Positions 20,594-34,515 of a stretch of 64,000 nt of DNA are shown one piece after another. The notes under the pieces are model-generated. The model had not been told where the DNA came from. It was given only the letters and a program-made list of their open reading frames with translations, and did no database searches. The first letter of the stretch is position 1. Each line of letters opens with the position of its first letter. The stretch spans positions 3,596,001 to 3,660,000 of the forward strand of contig JAPFBL010000255.1 in the NCBI GenBank assembly GCA_026182355.1, in the 5' to 3' direction. The DNA is from Hermatobates lingyangjiaoensis (lineage: Eukaryota; Arthropoda; Insecta; Hemiptera; Hermatobatidae). The position numbers were made by a program, and so were the translations under genes.

Positions 20594-22639
20594 CCACTTG
20601 TTTCCGACAGCGGAACAAGTGCAGTATGCGAGTGACGAGGGCACATCTTTATGACTTTATCTTTAAAGTGTTGTATCACCTTTAAAATAATAAAAACCAT
20701 CCCTCGGAAAGTCGTCAGTTTTAAATAAAATGAAACATTTCATTTAGAATAATAAATTATGTAGGAAAGGAATGGGAAGAAAACATTGGAACTCTCTAGA
20801 AGTCAGTACTATATATGTAGGTTAAAAACAACACTCTTATGAATTAATTATGAATAAACAATGGTTTAAATGGACTAATTAATGAATTATTTCATAAGTC
20901 GTACAAGGTGGTGAGCACTCGTTATTACCTAAGAGGAGCAAAAGATGAATCTAAGAAGTTCGATAATGTCTTCACAGGGATTACGGTTACAGATCAGATA
21001 AGAATCAATTAACTAAAAACAATCAGTAAGTGAAAGTAAATCTGGGATAGAGTTACGCGCACCATACATATAACACAGACCGTACCCCAACGATATTTCT
21101 TTTAAAAATTGAAATAATTTTGCAACAATCCTTCAGTTTCAATTGTTTCATAGTAAATAAGTTTTCTTAAAGTTTATTTATAAACCTATATAATACGTAA
21201 TTTTCTAAAACTGTTGAACAAACAAATAACCAGATGCGTGGCATCCCTTGAATATAAACTCGCTTTTTTAACACATAAGACTTATTTAAGTATTGAATAA
21301 CATTTTTTAACACTCAATATTTTATAAAACACTGCAGTATTTTAAAACATAATATGAACAAAATATAATAATTTTAATCGAGTATATCCCAGATTCCTGT
21401 ATATTTTTATTATCCAAGCAATTCTAAATAACAGAGTGATTTAAAGTAAAATAGATTAAAAACATGGAGAATAGCTTACGAATTCGTATATTCTTTCAAT
21501 TAGATTGTACATAATTTACTGGTATAGCATACAACAGTTCACATGAAATAAGGATTCAATGATAAGACTGTTTTTAGAGCAATGTATGCAAAAATGTGTT
21601 CATATGTTCATAAAAAAAGAACGAACAGTAGTGAATAGAAAAATACTTCTTTCAGAGATTAATATGATTTTAAAATGTTAATATCATATGTATTTATGAT
21701 AAGACTGAATATATATTGCAAAGTAATGATAAGACTAAATCCCTTCTTCCAGCCGGATATTGCCTGGTATCCCTTTGATATTAACAAGTCATTAAATATT
21801 GTTTACTCTTCGTAATATGAAGGAGACTGCGGTGACTGATAGGGTAGGTTGAACCTCCACTACACAGATGTTAGTTACTTTGTGTAATACTGTACATCGG
21901 ACTATTAATAACCATAGTAGTGGATAAGCCAATTAAAAAACCATTAATTACCCAGAATGCCTCACTCTCTTCTCGCTCCTCTCTTCCAGTTCTGTTTCAA
22001 CCCCCACACACGCTTGCTAAGTCTCAATCATATTTATCAAGCATTATTTTATTAAGTTGAATACTAATATGATATTAATGGGTCAGAAATAATTTCATTA
22101 AAGGCAAAACATTCATAAATGATGGTCGTTATTAATATATGCAGGTGCCGTGGGAGCAGGCTGCTCTTGCCTCCTTCCATTAGAAGCCTCACATAAGGAG
22201 GTCGTCCTCAAGTCCGTCTCATCTACAACAACTTTGGTCCCATTCTATGCCACCGATGCCATTCTCATCTAGAAACTACTTCATTTAATTATTTATAAAA
22301 TAGTTCTACATATTTTCCTTTCAGGCAATTATTTTTATAAACATAAATAATGATTTGGAAAAAATATTTCTTATTATCGCATTTATTTTTTTAAAAATAA
22401 TATTAAAATGTAAATGAATAATTAAGTAAATAATGTATAACTGGGACAACCATCATTCTCTGGATGTTACATACAAACATATATATGAAAACGACATCAA
22501 CTTATATGTGCATATAAGTTCAAGCCACTCCTGAACGATGAAATTATTATGCACATTCAGATACAGTTTAGAAGTAAATTGGATAATCAGAACACATTTC
22601 TGAAAACATATTTACAGCTCTAATTTTACTTGGACTCTT

Positions 22640-22640
<1 letters not shown>
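20589..22640. other. Intron sequence, nothing recognised
   Basis: AT-rich; no coding frame or known repeat is recognised. Confidence 0.5.

Positions 22641-22673
<33 letters not shown>
22641..22673. repeat. (TA)16 microsatellite
   Basis: Flanked on the right by about 200 bp of purine-rich sequence (22674-22870), possibly another insertion remnant. A diverged PLE-type 3' tail follows at 22990-23060. Confidence 0.9.
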
Positions 22674-22675
<2 letters not shown>

Positions 22676-22989
22676 GCGAAAAGTAAGCAGGAAGGCGATG
22701 ATGGTTGCCAACTAGCAGTAGTTAATCGCATGACTGGTGAAAAACAAAGGGAAGAAGAGTGTAAGAAAATAATATCAGAGCGAAAGAAGAGAGCAGCAGC
22801 AGTAATATAAAAAGTAAGAAATAAATAAATGAAAAATATTACGGTAGTGAAACGCATAACCATACATGATTACTTCTTCTTTTGATAACTACAAGAGTCG
22901 AAATATAGAAATGAGTCGTGATAGTTCAATCTATCTGTTCTTTCTGCAGAAATTGTTAATGTCCTGAACTATTTTTCAAAATATCAATA

Positions 22990-23060
22990 GTAGCAAATGG
23001 CTATATATTTATATATCCTTGTGGTTTCATACTTCATTGATTGCATCACGTGTCATGAGC
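22990..23060 (+). mobile_element. Diverged 3' tail of a hammerhead-type PLE end
   Basis: Reads CCTTGTGGTTTCATACTTCA then TTGATTGCATCACGTGTCAT. The same block (TTGTGGTTTGATCATTGATT, then CACGTG) follows the ribozyme motifs at 39.9, 40.2, 47.65, 52.19 and 63.9 kb. The ribozyme itself is absent. Confidence 0.5.
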
Positions 23061-24439
23061 CTAATAGCAGCAAGTGTCGAATTATTGAACTGAGTCTTTG
23101 TGTTTTTATAGTGCTCAGTTATATACATTTATATTAAGACGAATTCATCTCTCTTTGAGTGAAAGTGGTGTTGTTTTTCTAAGTTGCACTCGGCAACCAT
23201 ATCAAGCTCTTAATTAATTCAGACAAGAAGCAGTAGAAAGCTACTTATATGCTGGTGATCATGAGTCAAGTCTTTGTATCAGTTGACCAGTCAGCACTAG
23301 AGAAACTGAAACAAGTATACTTTTACGGCTTCATTTTGGAAGAATGTATTTCAAAACTAAAAACACTTTCTTTAAGAAATAGAACACATACGATGTAAAC
23401 TTTTATTTTTGTAAGTAAAATTATATTCTTAACGAATTATGAAAAAAAGACACATGAAGTTTCCTGCTTTTTTTAATGTTTGCGTTTATGAAATATGGCA
23501 TTTCATTAACATTTTATGTACAGTGCTACATAAAATTTAATTAAAACAAAAATCCAGTATTACGTACTAATAGTCATTTGATAAAATAAGTTTGATATAA
23601 AGAGATAAATACTTCAAGGAAGACAGCATTAAATAGAAATTCTAACATTTGCCAGAATTGTTTACTTTTATGATACCTGACATTCTAATCATTCCATGAA
23701 ATTTGAGTATTTTATAACAAGGCATGATATCAAGTTGTCACGTTGCAGTATGTATTAAGATGTAGAAGTTAATCAAATCATATGGAATTTTTAGGGAGAT
23801 GAACTCAGGTATAAGATCAAATTGATATTATAAAAAAAAAGGCCCTAAAAATAAATTGTTATAGTTTTTAGGCAACAATGATTCATGAAAGTTAACTCCA
23901 CTGACCAATTTTTAGATATCTTTTTTCTGCTGAACTACTAATTCAAGATAGCTGAAATCATATAGTTCTTCTTGAACAAAACTTAGCATTAATGAGAATT
24001 AACATAGAATTATTCAATAAAAAGCAAAAGACAGTTTTTTGCAAAAATGTTGACTTGTTTGAATGTGAAAGAAAGTGAATACGATACTGGTGACACGATT
24101 GCACGAATCCTAATCAATATAACTAAAATAGCTCCTTACACAAGGACAAGTTGTTTAGCTTTTGGGTAAATTTCTTCACAGTAAAAGCGCACTGTAGTGT
24201 ATTTTGTACATATGTAAAATATGTTTCTCTCTCTGAACTATTAATACTAGGAATATTGAAATTCGCATATCGCAATCGGTTTTCCTAAAATAGGTGTGTT
24301 ATGAAAAAATGTCACTTATTTTAAACCATTGGAATAGTCAATATAATTAAAAAAAACATAAATCATGACTTCTAATAATGCCTAACTGTCTTACTGGTTG
24401 GGTTTGTTTACACTAAATACTTTTTTTCGTCGAAATTTC
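23061..24439. other. Intron sequence, nothing recognised
   Basis: AT-rich without recognisable genes or repeats. Confidence 0.5.
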
Positions 24440-25046
24440 GATTTTTTTTTTCATTTTATTTATTATTATATTACAACTACCCTTAGAGGGGTAACAAGTA
24501 ATAATGATATATGCTGCATGAAAAAATGAAATAAAAGAGTGGAGAAATCACCCATTGGGAGTACTATATATAAATCGTCCTGATCACTTGAAATTAGTCT
24601 TGATAGTTACCATTGTTGAGTAGAAAGCCATCTTTTTAGCCTTCTAATAGAGTTCGTAGGAGACTGGTGGGATGATAATTACTGAATTATAGGGTTTAGG
24701 TTGGTGGGTTGAGATTCATGAAATTTGCGGTATCGTGATCGGATTTTTGGTGGATAAAAGGAATTTTGAAACCGTAATGAATGGTAGCTTGTACAATTTT
24801 GCGAAGGATTATGGATTGGGTTGGTTGGATTCTTTGGATATTTATATGCTAGGTTGATACCCAGATTTCGAGCAGTTTAAGTATTATAGTATATATCAGT
24901 CTTTTATTGTGTAGAGTCAAATTTCATCTTTTGTCGAGAAGTCTGGATAACATTTTATATCTTCTCATTAGGGCCTGTCGTTTCAGTCTTGTACGTCGAT
25001 TATATGTCGGTCATTTGTCAATGAACATTCCCAGATATCTCACTAC
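24440..25046 (-). mobile_element. Jockey-type non-LTR retrotransposon, decayed 3' end
   Basis: Read on the minus strand from 25043: VRYLGMFIDK, a stop, RRTRLKRQALMRRYKMLSRL, then LTLHNKRLIYTIILKLLEIW and NIQRIQPTQSIILRKIVQAT. This is the order of the RT thumb region of Jockey-clade LINEs (YLGM.LD, then LLYKAILKPIW, IQRFQSKVLR and IVNAPW in family terms). It ends with a PRRLKRRW-like LLRRLKRWLST stretch and a 3'UTR running into an A-rich tail near 24440. Several stops and a frameshift show it is dead. It lies in the sense orientation of the minus-strand host gene intron. Confidence 0.75.
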
Positions 25047-27355
25047 GTTAGTAATACATTAAATACAGACATTTTTCTTCAAAAGCAAACGAAAAAGATT
25101 TTTTTAGTCTTTAATTTTTTTTTTTAAAAATATTTATTGAGAAATGGTGAAGTTATTTGACATAGTCTTAACGTGAGGAAAAACCTAATTGTATTCAAGT
25201 AATGTTGAAACATGGGAAGGTACATTATCATTCTTTATGCTAAAACGGCCACTAATTCCAACCCTGTTCTGCTGATTTCATAAAGTTTAAATTATATATG
25301 AATTACTGCCTTCATGTGCCTTAGTACAGCTCAATAAAATAACATAAGCTTACCACTCTATCAACAGAAATTTTACTGGAAATTAAGAAAAGTCTTCACG
25401 TAATGTATGTTTTTCCTTACTATAACCATGGGTAAATACCATACAGGGACTGACAATTCTACTAGAGAATTAAACCAAAGCAATAAAAGAGCTTTTAGTT
25501 TAGTTCTTTCAAAACACGAACAACTCTGCTTAGAATTTATCAATTAGAATGCATTACTTGCCCAATCAGTAAATGTGCAGTATTTTTATTCACGAAGGGA
25601 AATTAAAGAATTAGTCTCCACAGGAATAAGTATTATGAAAATGAATGAGTTTCGAACATCTTCTTCAGTTTAGATCTCTATATCGTAAAGGTGAAAGACT
25701 GACCGATACCAAGGTTGGATTAAACAAGAAAGTTATCATACCAAGGTCGGCTCTCCCCTTCCCTACAAGAACAGTGCTAAGTGTTTAAACCGCGTTTTTT
25801 TTATAAAATGTATTCGTGCAGAGACCAATTTCTTTAATTTTCTGATTATAATCACTTCTTAGTATAACTGCTGAGGGATTATCTTGAGAAATGACCATTT
25901 TAAAATAAATAATACGGAAGCGATTCGACAAAATAACTGTCTCAAACCAAAATACCTTCCTCCTACAAAAATAGGAATTAATAAGATAAAGTATTCAATT
26001 TATCATTGATTTATACCAAGAAATAGCATACCAAGAAACAAAATCCATAAAACCATATATCAATTTAAGAAATAAAATCACGCTAAGGTATGATTTAGTT
26101 CTCAAAGTACTATTCCTTAAGGAAATGCATTCCATTAATTGCATCATTAAATATTACATGAAAGCCTTAAATAGTAGAAAGGTAATAGCCTTAATTATTC
26201 TTAAAATTAATTTCCAGTGTCTTTGTATATTTTGGGGAAGAAGTAGACCAAAATGTTTATACAGATTAGGAGTATTTATCTATCAACTACACAATGTGTT
26301 GTCCTGTTATTAAAAATAGTCGGACTGAGTGAAAATAGAATGCAATAAAAAATACAAGTTCTTAACTTAATTTATGTTGACAATATTTTAAAACTAGATT
26401 TGTTTTAGAATACAAAAGCTGTCGCATTGAGGTACAATACCAGTAGAAGATAGGGCGATAAAGTTATCAGGTAACGTGATTTATTTGTATACAAATATTA
26501 GAATCATTTTTTAGACAAACGAATTTGATCACTTATATTTCTTGTTTTCAAAATAAATTCTAAATGTAACATAAATGGAAAGGAATGCTAAAAATGAAAA
26601 GGAAAGTTTTCAGATTAACTCTGCAGACGAAGTTTTTTCAAGGTTTCATGATGATGAAAACAGAGCAACTTTAATTTATGGAGTTAGTTTAAAACCAGTT
26701 TAGTTTTTACTGATGCCTGGAATGTGTACGGAGAGTAGTTGTCTACCTTCCTTCAAGCCGCATTAAAACTTCAACTATTTTCTTCAACCATTTATTTTTT
26801 TTTTTTTTTTTTGAATAAGAGGAAGGTTATAACCTGATTTCTCATTATCTGAGTGACGAGAACCATAAAAACGATTCCACTATCCAGTTAGGCAAAAGTA
26901 GAAGCAATAGTGTGCATGATATCAATTTAAAGAAACATAAAGCCTATTGAAGGAATTTGTGTCAATCTTCTGTCCATAATAAAATCCTATTCGTACAAGG
27001 CTGGCATATTACTTGTTTATTACATTAGCCCAGATAATACTGCAGCCAAGACAAGTTTGAAAGAGTGACTTTTATTTGAAATGGGTTTATCAAAACACAT
27101 ATTACATCATAATTCCGAAGTATTTTTTTTATTTCTTAAAAACAAGCCATAAGTAATCGTGCAAGATATTATTGCGAAATATATGTTTGGCCAAGGAATC
27201 AGTGGCGTTAAAATATATTGACAAAAGAGTAAAACCCATTTATATTTCCCCTAAGTCTAATATATATAAGTAATTATTACTTTTATATAGAATATAATGT
27301 TATATATTATGTCATAGAAATAAAATTTCTGTTAGTACCACAGAAGCTATTAATA
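25047..27355. other. Intron sequence, nothing recognised
   Basis: AT-rich; a T19-type tract near 26795. No gene recognised. Confidence 0.5.
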
Positions 27356-27616
27356 ATATTATTATGCAAATATGCTGTCTTCCCACGTATGCTGCCCTCA
27401 CGACTCGACAGTTTCCTAACTCTTTCATGATCAAGAGAAAACTGAAATTTATTGTATTTTGGTTATAGGAAGGCAGCAATCGTCTACTTGGGTAAACTTT
27501 ATCCTCCTATAGCCAAAGAAGAATAACTTTAGTTTTCTCTTGACAATGGACGAGTTCCGAAACGAGGTGTGAGGAAATCATACGAGTTAAGACGGTATAT
27601 TTGCATTATAATATTA
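27356..27616. mobile_element. Foldback/MITE-like element with about 90-bp imperfect terminal inverted repeats
   Basis: The left end reads AATATTATTATGCAAATATG and the right end is its reverse complement with substitutions (CATATTTGCATTATAATATT-like). The match continues inward past CTCACGACTCG/CGAGGTGTGAG to TCAAGAGAAAACT. The centre (GGTTATAGGA...TCCTATAGCC) is also complementary, so the whole 260 bp folds as one hairpin. There is no coding capacity. It does not resemble the (TA)n-bounded palindromes. Confidence 0.65.
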
Positions 27617-30600
27617 TGTTATCTAATATAAAGCTATGCTTTTTAGCACAATATGCTTTGCATTGGTCAATATAATTTATTCTAACCTTCATTATCTTAA
27701 AAAAAAGTACACCTTCGAATGCAATTAAAAGATTGCAATATAAATACGAGAAAAACAAATGAAAGAAATTATCCTTTTCTTGCTAGTTCCTTTGATATTC
27801 TGACCAATGTTTCTTGGAGTACAGCAAAATGGAATTCGGTCTTGAACGTTTTATAAATTTCTCATGAATTTAGGAAGTCCTCATTTGAAGGGTCATCTTC
27901 GTTCATTCATTTCACTTCCTGCTTCATACTAAGATTTCAACAATGGGTTTTATGACTAATTGATGTAGTAGAAAGAAGAACACTTTCTTGAATGACTATA
28001 TTTATAAGTTTTTAAGATGTTAATAGAATATTGCAGCTGTGTTTGTTTTTACCAATTTGAATCAGTGAAATATTAAAAAGTGAATAAACAAAAAAAGAAT
28101 GTTTTACATGACATCAGGTCGGTCATTGGTTAGAGAGTTAAAATTGTAGAGAAATGGGTACAGCAATAGCTATGTAGATGGTAAATAATTGTAGTTCAAG
28201 CGAGTCTAGCAATTCCACTAAAGGTTTCAAAGATACTTGGCAATGAGGGCTGGAAGGCTGGAACAAGCGGTCTGCACTAATGACCTTACAACTGATTTAG
28301 CATTTGCACAACCGCCTCTCACACCAATAGTGCAAGCCATTTCGGTTTCATTACTAAAGGTCAAGGGTAGGCCTAACTAGAACAGAATCCAGTTATGAAT
28401 ACCGACCGCCTTCAAACAGCAATCAGCTTCAAGTAGTTGAAACTAAACAGCTATGATTCACTTGCAACGAAATCATTAACATTTCAATCAGTCAATGATT
28501 TTACCGTAAACATTTATAATTCATGTCCAACGTTGTTTAAGATTCATTTAATGAGTAATGGAAATAATGTAAACAAAATAATAATTTAGGAAATGGAATA
28601 ATTAAATGAATTTACATATTTATCCTTACTGTACTGTAATAACACAAAGATGAATACTTCCAAAGGAGAAAAAACTTGGTAATATCAATCATGAGAGGTA
28701 CAATATTCCATCAGGGATCAGCATTATGGCTGACCATTCTATGGTCGTAAAACTTCCATCGTCTGACATTATTCAGTAGTCAACGGACAGTATGGCATCC
28801 AACGCATAATCATTCATTTATGGCGGAACATTTCCCGAAAGACAGAGATGACCCAATGGTGTGTGTTTGTGGATATGAGTGTGAGTGAATGAAAAGCTGT
28901 GACTCTAGAGAGCATTGCCCGTTAATGTCACCAGTTTTAGCAGTACAGCCATATGTTTTTAAAAGCTTGGTCTACTTTATTATTAACTGTCATTGCAAAG
29001 GCTAACCTAATGGGAAATTGGTGTGGGAGACAATTGTTGGAAACAATTTCCTGCACAACACATTTGCATATATTTTGCAGAGATACTTGCAGCAACATCT
29101 CTGAACTTAATACTTACTCCGACCCAATGGTTTACTGCTATTCCCTTAATAATATCTTGGCTGGTACATAAAATTGACAGGATCAACTGTGGCTGGATTA
29201 ACAATCAAGCAAGATAGCCCGTGCTTAGGGCTTCAAGACGAAGGCACCTCAGATTCATCATTCATACACTTTGAAGGTATCCTTTTAATTTGCAAACATA
29301 GCTAATGTTTGGTACCACTGTTGGAGTACACGGTACCAAAAGTGGTAGAAGTTCATATGAAGCCAGTGTTCACGTTGGCCCATCGGAAGTTCTTTGATCA
29401 GATACACGCAAACATATCGAAAGAAGGTAATCACTCTTCTTTTAGACGAGGATGCACGCACAAGATGTATATTTCAATGACAAAGATAAATTTCATAACA
29501 TATTTCCTACAATTATTACCTACTCGAAACTCAGTTGAGAGGAGAGATATAGATAGACAGAGCCGAGAGATCTTTTCTAAGTGATGTAGTATCACATAAT
29601 ATCACTTTATCTGATAACTCTAAAAGTTATTCTCAATGCTGTCAAAACATTGTTCATGTTTACCTTGAGAATTTCACAGTGATTTCTCAGTGAAATTTCA
29701 TAAGTTTTATTAATATGGACCTCTTCAATTCAGAGAAACAAAAAGATGTAAAAACAAGTTTCAGTCATGAGGAACTTTGTAGAATGTCAATCAAGACAAC
29801 TTTGAATGTGTCTTTTCAAATTTGCCTTTCTTGTGGTCAGTTTTGTTAAATTTTTATGGTTAAAATTTTGTGTGGCTATTAAAATTAATTTTGAATAATG
29901 GATGTATGGAACTCCAAAGTGTTATGTGCTTATGGTTTATAAAGAGTTTACAATTGAGCTATTGAGGAAAAGTGATTCACGAAAAGAACATAAGAGATGT
30001 AAATGTCAATTGTGGTAGTGATGAAGTACGTTTTTAGTTACAGCGCGAAAGTGATCATGACATGTGCATGCCTCGAGAACGGGAGGGGCAGTACGTGCTC
30101 CGGTATCCAGGAACTTAGTGAATGATATAAACAGATAGTATAGCAAAAATAAAATTCACTTTCTAATATTAAATAAGCTGTACAAGAAAATGGAAAAACT
30201 TTTTGGTATTTATGGTATCTACTATGCTCCACAAATTGGATCATAAATATTATGTTTACTTTCTCCATTCACTGCTCCATAGTGTTTAATTAATATAAGC
30301 AAAGGTAATACGCATTTGAATAGAACAATTAGTACCTCACTTTGTCTCCATTATGTATCATTGAGTAATTAAACAAGTTAAGATGTTTATTTATGTATCA
30401 ACAATATTCAACTTTAGTTACTACAAGTTATATGTTTAATGTTCTTTTAAGCGAAAAGCGTTAAGTCCTCATTGAACTATATTGTAAGTTCTCCGTAACT
30501 TCCATAAGAATTAGGTCAATTCATATTTTCGTTAAAGGATGATGGTGAGGTGTACCTATAAGGGAAGGTTAGATGAGGTCAAGAGATATCGTACATGCCT

Positions 30601-33600
30601 TTAATATTGAAATTAGTTTCAAATCTTGGTCATGACCAAAGATTTTCAACCCGTGCTGGGACAGTTTGTGCTCATCGTCACTAGGAGCTCCGTAAAGCAG
30701 TCGATCCCGAGTGCGTCCTTATTAAAGATCCCAACCAAAATAAGCTGGAGTAAGGCAGCATTCAGGACCCAATGCAGCATCAAACCGCTATGTGTCTCGC
30801 CTTATCTAAATGGGTGTCAAATGATAAATGAGCCACACATTTCTCTCCTAAAACACCACTAAAAGTGAACTCCTGTTGGCGTAGTAAGTAAATACTGCTG
30901 TTAATGATAATCAACAGTCAAAATTTATTTTGTAATTATTAGAAAACAGTTATATTTTAAACAGAATATTAAGATTTTGTTAAATATAAGGTAAACATAT
31001 TCAAATGAATAGAGCACACTGGTGGATAAAGGAAGAGAGTAGTGAAATGAAAGCATTCACGGTCTCGTTGAAGTAAGGGGAAGTAAAACGTTAGCTACCA
31101 ACGGCTTCACCTTTTGGCTTTCGTATTCGTGCTAGTCTAGGAGAAGCAGCGATTTCATGAGTTAACAGTCATTTGGGATTGCATAGAAAACAGACACAGG
31201 TACGCAAAGAATTATTGTTTTCAGTCATTTAAGTTTTATTTGAATATTTGACTAATAAAAAAAAAAGCAGTGGACGATCAGAGTTTGTTTAATTTGGTGT
31301 TAAACTATACTAGACGGCAATTGATCTTAAAGAATACAATGCTCTAATATTTTTCTTTCACCTTTGAAAATATCCTTTTTTGAATGTTTGCAACTGAAAC
31401 ATCAGCATTACTAAACGATTTCTATTGAAATAGTTCCGGTTTGTTTTGCTTAAGAATATAAAGAGGGAAGGAGGAAGGCACTCCGCTTCAGTTAAAAAAA
31501 CTGAACCCTTGTGTCCGCCGGAGTCCAACCGTGACTGCGACGAAACCACAAACAGATCCAGTTTTTAGGTCAGTAATTAAAAAAAAACTACCCGTATCTG
31601 AAGCGATTAAAGAACAGTATGATCAAGATTATAGTCTAAATGTCTGGATTGTAGCACATTATGTGATATGAGCAATGCAGGAAGTTTGGAGTGGCTGAAC
31701 TAATGTGCTAAGAGAAGAATCTTACGTACATGCGGAGTTATGGAAACCACTTGAAATGAGAGAGTAACCAGTCTGTTATTGTTTCAAAACCTAACAGATG
31801 ATAATGAAAAGATTCTAACATCTAATTTCATATAATGAGGCTAAGAAACTTATCTATTTTATTTCAACAAGTTTTTCAGTTTCTGAATATTTCTAAACAA
31901 AAAAAAGTTATTAGAAAATGCTTGATTCCATGTGTTTTAAAACATTCATTCATTTACTCTGCATCAAATAAATAAAATAAAATAGAGCTATGAGAGAATG
32001 ACGCTTAGATTAATATTTTGATGTCAAGTTTTCATCGCAAGTACACATTTTGAGGTTTCTCGAGTCTATTTAACAGGTTTTAAATGGCTTGTGCATTCGT
32101 ATGAACGTTTGCGAGAGAGCAGGATATCCCAAAAACTTAAAATGCTATAATCACCAAAATGAAAAAGTTTTGTTATTTGCTATTCAGTTGAAATATACTC
32201 AGATGATGTAGATTAAAATTACAATGGTTCTAAATTTTTTGTTCAAATTTACTATTTATAGGAAACGATTCACGCCAAAATTGTTTTTCTGAGTCAGAAG
32301 TTTACACAACTGTTCTTGAGAAGAGGTAAATTAACCCTGATTAAGTTGATACGTATGTTAAGCAAGAAGTGATAAAGCAGAGGTAATATCGGTTATACTT
32401 TTGTAAATGGTAAGTTGGCAAAGAAAGTTGGTTTACTCAGAAAGTAAGCAGGAGAGTTATGTTTCTGTATTCTAACTGTTTTTAATCCATTATAAATACC
32501 TTATTATTTAGTTAATTTTAGTAAAATTTATAATTTTTTAAGTGCTAATTCTATTGTTTTATTAATAATTACTGATTAAGATGGTAAGAAAAAATCTATG
32601 CTTATTTTGAAGAAAAATGGAAACAGAAAGTTGTATGCCATTTTACACTAGATTTTTTAAATAAGTAATTATTATTGATTCTTTCGGTCGTTTGGGACAT
32701 TAGTTGATAGAATTTAACCCGTTTGAATGGCCTACTTGTTTGAATTGAAATAATCCTATGTGTATACCAGGATTATGTACTCAAAGGATGTTTAGAAGTG
32801 AAAGACCTCTAAGTGTCCAGTAAATTATTGATGTAGATTGATCTAGCATGTGTCTCTCTTCATCCTTGAACAGCAATAACATAACAATCAGCCCTTACCA
32901 AGAAGTTACTTCATTTAAAAACACAATAACTCCTACAAAAATCCGACAAAGTCATAAACGTCAGAAATCATAAAAGTTACTCTTTACGTTTAAAATATCA
33001 ATAAAAAGTTACCAAAAATTCCTTTTTAAATATTATTTTTTAAAATGTGTTTCAGAAAATGAAATGAGAAATGCATTGAATAGACGCTAACAGTGCTGAA
33101 GACGTGAACTTTTGCTGACAGTCTAAGTAGAAGGGAAAGAGAATGGCTCATGCCGTGGAGTTGTTTCATCAGTCTAGTGAGTGACCTTTTGTCAGAATCT
33201 AATTGCAGCATCACCACGAACTTTGAATAGTTCTCTTCTACCATGTCATTTCTAGGAATATATTTATTTACTGTAATTAGGTCAACATATGTTTCAGGTC
33301 GCTTGTGTATATTGAAATTTTTTCAGACTATTGTTTTAAGCTAGATAGTCAAAGATTATCCAACAACACAGATTAATGGGTATTTGTAAAGTTTAATATG
33401 AATAATTATTTTCAAATATTATTCATTAAAAAATTATGTTCTTAAATAATTCTACAAAACGATAATGAGGAAACAACTGTAAGTATAGAAGATAAATATA
33501 TTTCACATAAATGCTACAGATTAAGATAAAAAATCACTCAAACTCGATTGCTCATTCGCTAAAGCAGTGCTGAAGTGTAACATTAGACCTTGAAAATATT

Positions 33601-34398
33601 AATTAGATAGAAATGTTTCAAGTGTTACAGTATCTAAGAGGAAATGACTGCAGTGTTACTTATCTACCACAGAGAATTCCAAAAATAATAATTCGATAAA
33701 CTTTTAGAAAATATATATTTGTTAATTTCAAAAATATAACGCTATATTACAATCAAAGAGAAAATTCCTTTGTTAATAAAAATTCACAAAGATATATGCA
33801 AACGCTGTAATCAAAATGATTCCATATTTTGTTTGATAAATTTACAATCGAAAAATTTCGTGATAGTATATCGTTACAAAGTATTATTATATTAAAATAA
33901 CAATGTAAAAAGTTGGTTTATAATGATTTTTATAAATTATTCACACATATAGAATTGTGTTTGCATAGATTATGATATCAGTTCAAAGGGTTTGAATTAA
34001 TTTTTTTATGATCTTTTATTTATACTGAATACAAAATTTGAAAGCGATTACATTCTATTTATGATTGTGCCACCTTTACTATGAATTATTTGATTTACCA
34101 ACAAATAGTAAGGCATAACTACACTCGATAGGGTAATATTCATTCTTAAATCACAATGCAATTTTAAAATATTACAGAATTTGCTGTGTTTGTAAAAAAA
34201 ATGTTTAGAAACATGAAAACATGTTTAATGCTATGGCCTATCACTGTGAAGGGAAATGAGTCTTGTGTCAATGTCTTATTTCTGCCAGTCATCTCTGTCA
34301 GATATCTTTGATGACATTCGCTGTAGTGGTTAACGTGCTTTCAGATAATACCGAAGGCTTGGAGTAAGAATTTATCACTGACTAAATATTTTTTTCAG
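27617..34398. other. Intron sequence, nothing recognised
   Basis: AT-rich, with scattered short open frames (28953-29217, 29309-29584, 30038-30268, 30626-30862, 31358-31549, 33026-33244). None shows a recognisable motif or paired splice sites. Confidence 0.5.
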
Positions 34399-34515
34399 GT
34401 GAGAAGAAGGAAATATGTGCAAGCCGTTCCACATGGAGAAGTAAAGGCATCAGCCTCGAGCCTGAGCGATCCCAAGCACTCGCTGTCGATTCCAGCTACG
34501 TTACACTAGAGCGAG
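34399..34515 (+). CDS. Candidate 117-nt internal exon of an unknown plus-strand gene
   Basis: A polypyrimidine tract and acceptor (TATTTTTTTCAG) precede 117 nt of clearly higher GC content, ending GAGCGAG|GTAAAA. The frame entered with GT as the last two bases of a split codon is fully open: EKKEICASRSTWRSKGISLE, then PERSQALAVDSSYVTLERG. The other two frames contain stops. Both ends are phase 1 and the length is a multiple of three, as in a cassette exon. I do not recognise the protein. No partner exon is found, so a retained fragment of a dead gene is possible. It would be a nested gene inside the minus-strand intron. Confidence 0.45.
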
